From Alphaproteobacteria bacterium (GTDB lineage Bacteria; Pseudomonadota; Alphaproteobacteria; Micropepsales; Micropepsaceae), in NCBI GenBank assembly GCA_028871345.1, contig JAGWNK010000002.1:186001-250000 (forward strand): a DNA stretch of 64,000 nt. Reading direction: 5' to 3'. The notes below the pieces were generated by a model, which worked only from the letters and a program-made list of their open reading frames with translations, was not told the DNA's origin and searched no databases. Positions 25,027 to 33,487 of the stretch are shown piece by piece. Position 1 is the first letter of the stretch; the number at the start of each line of letters is the position of its first letter. The position numbers and the translations under genes were made by a program.

Positions 25027-25736
25027 TGTCCGTTCTCCCGGCGATGGTCGACCAGCGCGCCGTCTCGGATGACGAAGGTTTCCTCGGCGTGGGAGATGAG
25101 CTGGGGGTCGTGCGAGGCGAAGATGAAGCTGACCTTCTGCTCGTGCTGCATCTTGCGCATCAAATCGATGATCTGCGCGCCGGTCTGCGTGTCGAGATTC
25201 GCGGTCGGCTCGTCGGCCAGGACGATCTCTGGATGCTTGACGAGAGCGCGCGCGATGGCCACGCGCTGCTTCTGGCCGCCCGACAGCTGGTTGGGGCGCT
25301 GCCGCCGCTGCTCGGCGAGACCCACCGCCTCCAGCAGCGCCATCGTCCGCTCCCGCCGTTCGGCGGCCGACATGCCGAGGAGGAGCAGCGGATACTCGAC
25401 ATTCTCGTACGCGGAAAGCACCGGATAGAGGCTGAAGCTCTGGAAGATGAAGGCGATGTTCCTGGCGCGGAAGTCGGTGACCTGATTGTCCGACAGCCTG
25501 GCGACATCCTGCCCCGCCACCTCAACATGGCCCTGCGAAGCCGTGTCGATGCAGCCGATGAGATTGAGCAGCGTCGTCTTTCCCGAGCCCGACGGTCCCA
25601 CGATCATGGCAAAGCGCCGGCGCGGGATTTCCAGGCTGATGCCGCTGATGGCGGTGACCTTCAGGCCGTCGCCGTTATAGGTCTTGACGACATTCCGCAG
25701 TCGGACGACCGGCCCTTCGGACCCGGCGGCTTCCAT
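25023..25736 (-). CDS. ABC transporter ATP-binding protein, LolD/MacB type
   Basis: 237 residues from ATG 25736, chosen over 25757 because GGAGGG lies seven bases upstream. Walker A IVGPSGSGKTTLLNLIG, Q-loop FIFQSFSLYPVLSAYENV, signature QLSGGQKQRVAIARAL, Walker B EIVLADEPTANLD, H-loop FIFASHDPQL. The EYPLLLLGM stretch is the usual LolD/MacB feature. It powers the permease encoded next. First gene of the four-gene operon, with a palindromic site 100 bases upstream. Confidence 0.88.
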   Translation of the reverse strand: MEAAGSEGPVVRLRNVVKTYNGDGLKVTAISGISLEIPRRRFAMIVGPSGSGKTTLLNLIGCIDTASQGHVEVAGQDVARLSDNQVTDFRARNIAFIFQSFSLYPVLSAYENVEYPLLLLGMSAAERRERTMALLEAVGLAEQRRQRPNQLSGGQKQRVAIARALVKHPEIVLADEPTANLDTQTGAQIIDLMRKMQHEQKVSFIFASHDPQLISHAEETFVIRDGALVDHRRENGQ

Positions 25737-25836
25737 GGCATTGCCCTCCACTTCCACGCTCGAATACTCGCAAAACCGTTGTGGTTTCTTCGTGACGTCC
25801 AGCTCCCAAAACCGGGCGCATAGCCCTTAAATAGAT

Positions 25837-25855
25837 TACTCTACGTAGTAGAGTA
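25837..25855. promoter_or_regulatory. 19-bp inverted repeat upstream of the ABC/LolA-like operon
   Basis: TACTCTAC-GTA-GTAGAGTA has perfect 8-bp arms around three bases. On the minus strand a TTGACA lies upstream (near 25876), with TCTACT 17 bases downstream inside the repeat, so a bound repressor would block RNA polymerase. The form resembles operators of BlaI/MecI-like or TetR-like dimers. No such regulator gene lies nearby. Confidence 0.6.
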
Positions 25856-25881
25856 TTCTACACCTCCTGTGTCAATCACCG

Positions 25882-26207
25882 GCTCACTCACTGCCTGTCT
25901 TTGTCGTACTGTGTAAATTAAAACGATAAATGTACGTTGTAAAGCAAAAAATCGAGAGTGACCTTCTTTGTCGCAGGAAGCGTGTGCGGCCACGTGGTCA
26001 CTTCCGCGGAGGCTCTCGTGAACCGAACCTCGTTGGCAAATACCTTTTGTGAAGCGTCGAGTCTGTATCCGCGCACTGGCACCCAGAAGACGGGCCGGAA
26101 ACACATGGCCGACTTGCGCATGTCCAGACGACCGCCGGCTCGGCATCTGTCAGCGCCGACGCGCGAACTGAAATGCTCCCGCGCAGCATCTAAGGAATGT
26201 CGCTTCC
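25882..26207. other. gene-free stretch before the PAS_5 gene
   Basis: About 330 bases between the ABC operon promoter and the gene at 26208. Composition is AT-richer near 25900-25950. Short frames on both strands lack ribosome sites and look random. I see no RNA gene or repeat in it; it presumably holds the promoter of the PAS_5 gene. Confidence 0.4.
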
Positions 26208-26747
26208 ATGACAGGCGATGATCCCGTTGCCCGCGTCAACGCACGCGCGCGAGCGCTGAAATGGGTGACGCGCGCCGACTCCGCCCTCTCCTTCAGGGAG
26301 CCGCAGCTTGTCCGCTTTTGCGCACATTGGCGAAGCGTGGCAGGCGCGGACCGCCTGCCCGCGCGCGGCCGGTTCACGGCACGGCTGCTCAAGCCCTATC
26401 TGCGCAATCTCGCCGTGCTGGAAATTACACCACAGGCGGCGCGGCGGTTTATCCACCGCAATGTGGGCACGGCGATCACCGAACGGTTTGGAGAGCTGAC
26501 CGGACGTGCGTTCGAGGACTTTCTGTCTCCGGAGATTGCCTCACGCACGACGGAATTCCTGGCCGCTTCCGTCGAAGCCCGCGCGCCTATACGCGTCGTT
26601 ACGCAATTCTGGCAGAGGGAGCACCTCCTGGCGGAAATCTTTGCCGGCCCCCTCGCCGATGACGGAATCATTCCCGACCGGTTGCTCTTGGTCAGCTATT
26701 TTTCCGGCATTACCAACGATACGCTGCGCGGCGATCTGGGGCATTGA
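26208..26747 (+). CDS. PAS_5-type sensory domain protein
   Basis: 179 residues; ATG at 26208, ribosome site weak. The sequence follows the PAS_5 family common in alphaproteobacteria: FCAHWRSVAGADRLPARGRFTARLLKPYL, LAVLEITPQAARRFIHRNVGTAITERFGELTGR, then the remainder of a PAS core. There is no output domain. Such single-domain proteins are thought to sense a small ligand or act through partners. Single gene, convergent with the beta-propeller gene at 26825. Confidence 0.7.
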   Translation: MTGDDPVARVNARARALKWVTRADSALSFREPQLVRFCAHWRSVAGADRLPARGRFTARLLKPYLRNLAVLEITPQAARRFIHRNVGTAITERFGELTGRAFEDFLSPEIASRTTEFLAASVEARAPIRVVTQFWQREHLLAEIFAGPLADDGIIPDRLLLVSYFSGITNDTLRGDLGH

Positions 26748-26824
26748 AGGCCACAGTGCGCAACGAAAATGATAAGTGCCGTTGGAGGCCAGCCGCCGGG
26801 CTTCCGACAATCGCGCTATCGGCA

Positions 26825-29800
26825 TCAGCCCCCTGCCGGATGATCGCCGGCCTTTTGAAGCCCGGCGTGCAGGGTGCCGAGTTCCTGCCGCCTTAGCTGA
26901 TGCCACATCTTCAGCTTCGCCGCGAGGAGCCTAGACAGCTGCGCGTAGCCGGACCGCATGTCTGCACTGGGATCAGCATCGGCGCCGTCAACTGCCTGCC
27001 CCAACTTGTGCAGGTCCGCCTCGAGCCCCTTTAACGACCCGGGCGGCAACGTCCCGAACGGAGGATCGATGCGGACGTCCGGGCCGGCCGGCAGGCCCGT
27101 CAAGCGGGAGATCGCCGCCACAAGCTTGTCGATCTGGGGCCGGGATTTCACCTCCTGCACTCGGCGCTTGGCCAGCGTCCCGAGCAAGTCCGAGGCTTCT
27201 GCGAGCGCCTGCGTGCATTTCGCCGTCGCATCCTGGACCTCCATGGCCAGCATGAACTCACGCTTGTACGCGTCGGGCGGCAGTTTCACGCGCGGATCGG
27301 GCTTGACCGTCAGGGGTTGGCGCATGCTGCGCCCGTCCACGCCCAGTTCGACCGTGTAGCTGCCGGGCATCGCCCAGACGCCACCGACACTCAGCGGATT
27401 GGCCGGATCGGACGGTCCCGGATAATGGAGATTCCAGACGAAGCGATGCATGCCAGGTGCCGTCGACAGCACGGCGTGCTTCTTCGCCCATTCGGGGGCA
27501 AATCCCAGCGTTGCCGGGTCCGGCGCGGAAATCTTGTCGGCGCTCGAGAAGCTGCCCGCCTTGCGGTTGCGCGCATCGATGATGGTCAGCGTTACCGGGC
27601 CCTTGGTGCCGACCGGCAGCAGATAATCGATATAGGCGCCGTTTGCCGGATTGGCCGCCGTCGGTTCGTCCTTCGGCATGGGCGTGCCGGTGAAGCCGGC
27701 CGGTCGTAGACGGATAGCCTGCGCCGGCTTGAAGAGGAACGGCCCTGCCTGCGCCACGGCGGTTTGGCGCAGCGCCGTCACGTCGTCCATGATCCAGAAA
27801 CCGCGCCCGTGTGTGGCGATCACGAGATCGTCGCCGTGCACGTCGATATCGCGCACCGACGTCATCGGCAGGTTCTGCTGCAGCGATTGCCAGTGCCCGC
27901 CGTCATCGAAAGACACGAAGATGCCGCGTTCCGTGCCGGCGTACAGCAGGCCGCGGTGCGCAGGGTCCTCGCGCACGACATTGACAAAGCCGTTTTCCGG
28001 AATTCCCTGAACGATGGCCGCCCAATGCCGCCCGCCGTCCGCGGTCCGGTAGATGTATGGTTTGTCGTCGTCGAGCCGGTGCCGGTCCACGGCGAGGTAG
28101 GCCGTGTCGGCTGCGAAATGCGAAGGTTCGATGCCGGCGACCTTCGCCCAGGGCGTGAGCGCCGGCGACGCGTTGATCCAGTGCGCGCCGGCATCGATGG
28201 TGCGCCAGACGAGCCCGTCATCGGTGCCGACCCACAAGGACGCTGAATTCAACGGCGACGGCGCAATCGCATAGATCACGCCGCGCCGACCGGTTAAGTG
28301 ATCGTCGTCCGCGGCCGTGGGGGCATCGAGATTGGCGGGAATCGCCGTGTCGGTCCGCGTCAGGTCCGGGCTGATGGCAGCCCAGTGGTTGCCGCCGTCG
28401 CTGGTGCGAAACAGCCTCTGGTTGGCAAAGTACAGAGTCTTCGTGTCCCGTTTCGAAAACACGAGCGGCAATGTCCAGGCGCCACGATATTCGCTCGCTG
28501 GATAGGCCAGCGTGGGATCGACGCTGCGCGTCTGGCCGGTGCGCAGGTCGAGCTTGTCGACCTTGTTGCCATAGACAATGTCCGGATTGTCCGGATCGGG
28601 CGCGATCATGCCGCTCTCGCCGCCCGCCGTGGTCTCGCGGAATTGCTCCATGGTGACGCCGTCGAGCGTCGTGGTGCGGCTCGGCAGGGACACGGCACCG
28701 GAATCCTGCTGGGCGCCATAGATCCAATAGGGAAAGCGATTGTCGGTGCTCACGTGATAGATCTGGGCTGTCGGCTGGTTGTACCAGCTGCTCCAGGTCT
28801 TGCCGCCGTTCAGCGTAATTTGGGTGCCTTGGTCCGATCCCAGGATCATCCGGTCGGGGTTTGCGAGGTCGATCCACATCTGGTGGAAATCATCGCCGGT
28901 AGGATCGCCCTTCAGCGCGATGAAATGCCGGCCTCCGTCGTCGGAGCGCAGGACGATCGTATTCATCACGTAGACCCGGTCCGCATTCTTCGGGTCCGCC
29001 GTGATGCCCGAGAAGTACCAGCCGCGTTTCCAAATGCGCGAATCGCCCGACGCGTGCGTCCAATGCGCGCCGCCATCATCGGATACGTAGAGGCCAGCCT
29101 CATCGGGAGGTCCGTCGGCCAATACGTAGACCCGCGAAGGCTTCGCCGGCGTCAGCGCAATGCCCATGCGGCCCGGATGCGCCGGAAATCCGCCGCCGAT
29201 CACCTGGCTCCAGTTCTCACCGCCGTCGTGGGAGACGTAAAGGCCGCTGCCCGGCCCGTTGGACGGCGGATAGACGCTCCAGGGCGGACGGCGCGTCTGC
29301 CACAGCGCCGCATAAACCGTGTTCGCGTCGTCCGGCTTGTACGCCAGGTCGATCGCCCCGGTGTTGTCGTCCTTGAACAGCACTTTCTGCCAATGCGTTC
29401 CGCCATCGGCGGAGCGAAACACGCCGCGCTCGGCGTTCGGGCCATAAGCGTGGCCAAGCGCGGCCACCAACACGATGTCGGGGTTGGCCGGGTCCACCAG
29501 AATGCGGCCGATCTGGCGGCTGTCGGCAAGGCCGACAAAGCGCCACGTCTTGCCCGCGTCTGTGGACTTGTAGACGCCGTTGCCGTGGGCGATGTCCGAG
29601 CGCATGTCTGCTTCGCCCGTGCCCACATAGATGGTATCGGGCGCGGACGGCGCGACGGCCAACGCTCCGATCGAGCCTTCCGGTTCGCCATCGAAAATCG
29701 GATTCCATGTCCGCCCGGTGTCCCCGGTCGCCCAGACGCCGCCGTCGACGGCCCCGAAATAGAACCGGCGGTCGTTTCCGGGCACGCCGGTGACTGCGAG

Positions 29801-29941
29801 GACGCGCCCGCCGCGGAACGGACCGACCAGCCGCCAGTGCAAGTCCTGGTACCACGACGGATCAACGGCATGCGCGCCAACGCAAGCGCATGCCAGCGAA
29901 GCCGCCAAGGTCAGGGAGGAGAGGAAGCGATGCAATTTCAC
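26825..29941 (-). CDS. large secreted Asp-box beta-propeller protein (sortilin/BNR-like)
   Basis: 1038 residues from GTG 29941, chosen because GGAAGG lies five bases upstream and a signal peptide follows (KLHRFLSSLTLAASLACACV, cut after AHA). Mature start DLHWRLVGPFRGGRVLAVTG. At least nine Asp boxes of the form SxDxGxxW are visible (YKSTDAGKTW, FRSADGGTHW, VSHDGGENW, RTSDGGNHW, RTADGGRHW, VSFDDGGHW), enough for a double propeller over residues 30-740. GRGFWIMDDVTALRQ ends it; a 300-residue C-terminal part with a beta domain and a helical bundle follows. Relatives are often annotated as glycosyl hydrolases, but no catalytic residues are evident. Paralogue of the divergent gene at 30194. Confidence 0.8.
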   Translation of the reverse strand: MKLHRFLSSLTLAASLACACVGAHAVDPSWYQDLHWRLVGPFRGGRVLAVTGVPGNDRRFYFGAVDGGVWATGDTGRTWNPIFDGEPEGSIGALAVAPSAPDTIYVGTGEADMRSDIAHGNGVYKSTDAGKTWRFVGLADSRQIGRILVDPANPDIVLVAALGHAYGPNAERGVFRSADGGTHWQKVLFKDDNTGAIDLAYKPDDANTVYAALWQTRRPPWSVYPPSNGPGSGLYVSHDGGENWSQVIGGGFPAHPGRMGIALTPAKPSRVYVLADGPPDEAGLYVSDDGGAHWTHASGDSRIWKRGWYFSGITADPKNADRVYVMNTIVLRSDDGGRHFIALKGDPTGDDFHQMWIDLANPDRMILGSDQGTQITLNGGKTWSSWYNQPTAQIYHVSTDNRFPYWIYGAQQDSGAVSLPSRTTTLDGVTMEQFRETTAGGESGMIAPDPDNPDIVYGNKVDKLDLRTGQTRSVDPTLAYPASEYRGAWTLPLVFSKRDTKTLYFANQRLFRTSDGGNHWAAISPDLTRTDTAIPANLDAPTAADDDHLTGRRGVIYAIAPSPLNSASLWVGTDDGLVWRTIDAGAHWINASPALTPWAKVAGIEPSHFAADTAYLAVDRHRLDDDKPYIYRTADGGRHWAAIVQGIPENGFVNVVREDPAHRGLLYAGTERGIFVSFDDGGHWQSLQQNLPMTSVRDIDVHGDDLVIATHGRGFWIMDDVTALRQTAVAQAGPFLFKPAQAIRLRPAGFTGTPMPKDEPTAANPANGAYIDYLLPVGTKGPVTLTIIDARNRKAGSFSSADKISAPDPATLGFAPEWAKKHAVLSTAPGMHRFVWNLHYPGPSDPANPLSVGGVWAMPGSYTVELGVDGRSMRQPLTVKPDPRVKLPPDAYKREFMLAMEVQDATAKCTQALAEASDLLGTLAKRRVQEVKSRPQIDKLVAAISRLTGLPAGPDVRIDPPFGTLPPGSLKGLEADLHKLGQAVDGADADPSADMRSGYAQLSRLLAAKLKMWHQLRRQELGTLHAGLQKAGDHPAGG

Positions 29942-30066
29942 GACGACCTTCCGATCTTGCGCCAGCTGAACGCTAAGCGGCCACGGCGGACGAATCCAGA
30001 CACGTTGACAAGGCCGCGGGTCCCGGAATCGGCGCAAACTGGTCGTTGATCCCCGCATGGGCGGCT

Positions 30067-30078
30067 CACGAATTCGTG
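30067..30078. promoter_or_regulatory. 12-bp palindrome between the divergent propeller genes
   Basis: CACGAATTCGTG is a perfect palindrome located near the middle of the 252-base region between the two divergent starts (29941 and 30194). It could be a shared operator that controls both genes. No clear -35/-10 pair was found around it. Confidence 0.4.
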
Positions 30079-30193
30079 TGATTATTGTCTGCGAGGAACG
30101 CGCTTGATATCGAAGGCCGCGTCGATCGGCCCTTGAGGTCGGCATGCCAGGTTCGAGGAACTCGCGTCACACCGCCGGCAGGAAAGGCTCCAC

Positions 30194-33100
30194 GTGAACA
30201 CCTTTAAGCGCATAATCCTCGGCTTTTCGACGACTTTGCTGATGGCGGCTCCTCAGGCCGGGGCGCAACTGGCCGGCTCGACGGATCCGGCCTTGTATGC
30301 GGGCCTGACGTGGCGGCTTGTCGGACCGTTCCGCGCGGGCTGGGCCACGACCGTGGCAGGTATTCCGGGAAAGCCGGACACCTATTACTTTGGCGCAGCA
30401 GGGGGTGGGGTCTGGCGCACCGACGACGCCGGCCGGACCTGGCGATCCGTCTTCGACCATGGACCAGCGCCAATCGGCGCGATCGCCGTCGCGCCCTCGG
30501 ATCCGCACGTCCTGTACGTTGGCACGGGTCAGGTCGCGCCGCGCTACGACGTCGCCGCGGGCCTGGGCGTCTACAAATCGACGGACGACGGGGCGCACTG
30601 GCAGTCCGTCGGTCTGCAGAATACGCGGTACATCGGCGCCATCCTGATCGATCCGAAGAATCCCAAGTCCGTTCTGGTCGGCGCCCAGGGTCATTTCTTC
30701 GGCCCCAGCGCTGATCGCGGCATCTACCGCACCATCGACGGCGGCAAGAGCTGGGCACATGTTCTGAAACTGGGTGCCTGGACTGGCGTGGCCGATCTCG
30801 CGCGAGACCCGAAGCGGCCCAACATCGTCTTTGCCGCCGCGTGGGAAGCCCGTCAGTATCCGTGGCTGAGCTATTTCACGCCCGTCACCGGGCCCGGGAG
30901 CGCGCTCTACAAATCCTCCGACGGGGGGGCGACCTGGCACAAGCTCGGCGGCGTCGACTGGCCCAAAGGCGATCTCGGGCGCATCGGCCTTGCCGTCACC
31001 CACATCAAGAAGGGCACGCGCCTCTACGCCGACGTGGTGGCGACGCAAGGCGGCGGTCTCTACCGCTCGGACGACGGCGGGGCGCACTGGATCTTCGTCA
31101 ACAAGGCGAAGGCGGTCACCAACTGGTATTTCAGCCGCATCGCTGTGGCGCCCAACGATCCAGACGTGGTCTATACGGTCGGCCAGTCGATCCACCGCTG
31201 CGCCGCCGGCGGCAGGACGTGCACGATCCTCAAGGGATCGCCGGGAGGCGACGACTATCACGCCTTGTGGATCAACCCGCTGCACCCCGATCACCTGATC
31301 ACGGGCTCCGACCAGGGCGCCGTCGTCAGCGTCAATGGCGGCGGAACCTGGAGCAGCTGGTACAATCAGCCCACTGGACAATTCTATCATCTGGCTGCGG
31401 ACAATCGCTTTCCCTACTGGATCTATTCCGGCCAGCAGGACAGCGGCACGGTCGGTATCGCCAGCCGCAGCGATTACGGCTCGATCTCGTTCCGCGACTG
31501 GCATTCGGTGGGCGGCGACGAACGCGATTACGATATTCCCGATCCCGCCGATCCGACGATCGTCTACGGCTCGGGACTGGGCGGACACGTCAGCAAGTGG
31601 AACGGGGGCACGGGCCAGGTCGAGACCGTCACGCCTTATCCCGATAACGACTACGGCAAGCGTCCGACGCTCGTCAAATACCGCTACATGTGGATGACGC
31701 CGCTCGAAGCTTCGCGCACCGGCCCGGCGGCGCTGTATCTCGGCGCACAGGTTCTGTTCCGCTCGACCGATCGCGGCGCGACGTGGCAGGTCATCAGTCC
31801 CGACCTCACCGGCAAGGTGGATGGCGCGAGCAATTGCGCGGGCGACGTCACGCCGGAAGAAGCGAAATCTTGCGGCTTCGGCGTGATCTCGGCCATCGAG
31901 CCGTCGCCCCGCCATGCCGACGAGATCTGGGTCGGCACCGACGACGGTCTCATCCAACTCACACGCGACGGCGGCGCGCATTGGTTGGACGTCACGCCAC
32001 CCGTCGTTCCGCTGTGGGCCAAGGTCCGCGCGGTCAGCGTTTCGGCCGTGGAGGACGGCGCGGCCTATGCGGCGATCGACACCCATCGCATCGACCGGTT
32101 TCAGCCGCTCGTCCTGCGCACCCGCGACTACGGCAAGACATGGCAGGAAATCGACACCGGGCTGCCGGCGGATCACTTTGCCAGCGTGGTGCGCGCCGAT
32201 CCGGTCAGGGCCGGCTTGCTCTATGCCGGCACCGATGAGGGCGTCTATGTCTCGTTCGACGACGGCGATCATTGGCAAACGCTGCAGCAGAACCTGCCGA
32301 ATGCCTGGATCACCGATCTTCTGGTGCACGGCAACGACCTGATCGCGGCGACCGAAGGACGCGCCATCTGGGTGATGGACGACATCACGCCGCTGCGCCA
32401 AGTCACGGCCGGACTGGCGGCGGAACCGGCCCACCTCTTTACGCCTGCGCCGGCCGTCCGCGTCCACGCGGACAACAACAAGGACACGCCCCTGCCGCCG
32501 GAAACGCCGGTGGGACAGAACCCGCCGGTCGGCGCGGCCCTCGACTATTGGATCGGCGCGCAGGCCAAAGGACCGGTGACGCTCGACGTCCGCGATGCCT
32601 CCGGCGCCCTCATCCGCCATTTCTCGAGCGCCGAACCCGCCGAAAATCCCGACGCGGAACGCTATTTCGAAAAAGGCTGGGTCCGCCCACTGCAAGTCCT
32701 TTCGGCGGCACCCGGCATGCACCGCTTCGTCTGGGACCTGCGCTATGCACGGCCCCGGGCCGTTTCCTACAGCTACAGCATTGCCGCGGTGTGGGGGCGG
32801 GCGACGCCGATCACGCCGCAAGGTCCCTTCATCCTTCCCGGCGACTATACCGCGACGCTCACGACCGACGGCCGGACCTACACGGCGCCGCTGCGGGTGA
32901 CGGAAGACCCGCGCGTGCAAGCAACACCGGCCGATCTTCGGGCCTCCCTGGCGTTGTCGCAGCGGATCGCTGCGGCGCTGGCAGAAGCCCGGCTCGGCTA
33001 TGGCGAACAGCAGGCAATGCGCAAGCAGCTCGACGCGCGGTTCCCGGCAGGAAGATCGCATTCCACGCTTCAGGACCTCGCGGATAAGCTGCGCGAAAAG

Positions 33101-33385
33101 CCGGCGTCGACCACGCCGACATTCGCGTCGGCCAGCGATCAACTGGCCGGCATCGAGAATGCTCTGGAAGCGGCCGATGCCGCGCCCAGCGAGGCGCAGC
33201 GGCAGACGACGGAGCGCGCCTTCGCAGCGCTGGCCGACGCCCAGCGGGCCTGGTCCGCCCAGAAGGCCGGATTGCTGGCGCAGTTGAACGCAGCTTTGAC
33301 CGGGTCCGGGCAGAAACCGATAACGATTCCGGCGTCGAACGACCTTGAGATCGATGCACCGGATCCCGGCCAGGACCTGCCCTGA
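30194..33385 (+). CDS. large secreted Asp-box beta-propeller protein (sortilin/BNR-like)
   Basis: 1063 residues from a GTG at 30194 (GGAAAGG upstream). The signal peptide ends at PQAGAQ. Mature start LTWRLVGPFRAGWATTVAG is close to the same place in the divergent paralogue. Asp boxes: WRTDDAGRTW, YKSTDDGAHW, YRTIDGGKSW, YKSSDGGATW, YRSDDGGAHW, FRSTDRGATW, LTRDGGAHW, VSFDDGDHW. After GRAIWVMDDITPLRQ the C-terminal region has a beta domain (GPVTLDVRDASGALI, MHRFVWDLRYARP, LPGDYTATLTTDGRTY) and an Ala-rich helical part. The trehalase gene follows after 102 bases, hinting at saccharide use, but the ligand is unknown. Confidence 0.8.
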   Translation: MNTFKRIILGFSTTLLMAAPQAGAQLAGSTDPALYAGLTWRLVGPFRAGWATTVAGIPGKPDTYYFGAAGGGVWRTDDAGRTWRSVFDHGPAPIGAIAVAPSDPHVLYVGTGQVAPRYDVAAGLGVYKSTDDGAHWQSVGLQNTRYIGAILIDPKNPKSVLVGAQGHFFGPSADRGIYRTIDGGKSWAHVLKLGAWTGVADLARDPKRPNIVFAAAWEARQYPWLSYFTPVTGPGSALYKSSDGGATWHKLGGVDWPKGDLGRIGLAVTHIKKGTRLYADVVATQGGGLYRSDDGGAHWIFVNKAKAVTNWYFSRIAVAPNDPDVVYTVGQSIHRCAAGGRTCTILKGSPGGDDYHALWINPLHPDHLITGSDQGAVVSVNGGGTWSSWYNQPTGQFYHLAADNRFPYWIYSGQQDSGTVGIASRSDYGSISFRDWHSVGGDERDYDIPDPADPTIVYGSGLGGHVSKWNGGTGQVETVTPYPDNDYGKRPTLVKYRYMWMTPLEASRTGPAALYLGAQVLFRSTDRGATWQVISPDLTGKVDGASNCAGDVTPEEAKSCGFGVISAIEPSPRHADEIWVGTDDGLIQLTRDGGAHWLDVTPPVVPLWAKVRAVSVSAVEDGAAYAAIDTHRIDRFQPLVLRTRDYGKTWQEIDTGLPADHFASVVRADPVRAGLLYAGTDEGVYVSFDDGDHWQTLQQNLPNAWITDLLVHGNDLIAATEGRAIWVMDDITPLRQVTAGLAAEPAHLFTPAPAVRVHADNNKDTPLPPETPVGQNPPVGAALDYWIGAQAKGPVTLDVRDASGALIRHFSSAEPAENPDAERYFEKGWVRPLQVLSAAPGMHRFVWDLRYARPRAVSYSYSIAAVWGRATPITPQGPFILPGDYTATLTTDGRTYTAPLRVTEDPRVQATPADLRASLALSQRIAAALAEARLGYGEQQAMRKQLDARFPAGRSHSTLQDLADKLREKPASTTPTFASASDQLAGIENALEAADAAPSEAQRQTTERAFAALADAQRAWSAQKAGLLAQLNAALTGSGQKPITIPASNDLEIDAPDPGQDLP

Positions 33386-33487
33386 AAGCGGCACCGGACG
33401 GTTCCCCGATGCCGCCGCCTGTCAGCAGGCGGACTCTTCCGGTGCATCCGTGGTTCAATCGGGCTGCGAGACAGCCAGGGTGACGGC

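Noticed and set aside
30167..33394. 1075-residue minus-strand frame opposite the propeller gene
   Set aside because: The plus-strand frame has a signal peptide and regular Asp boxes; the minus frame is composed of Arg/Gly/Asp-rich noise.
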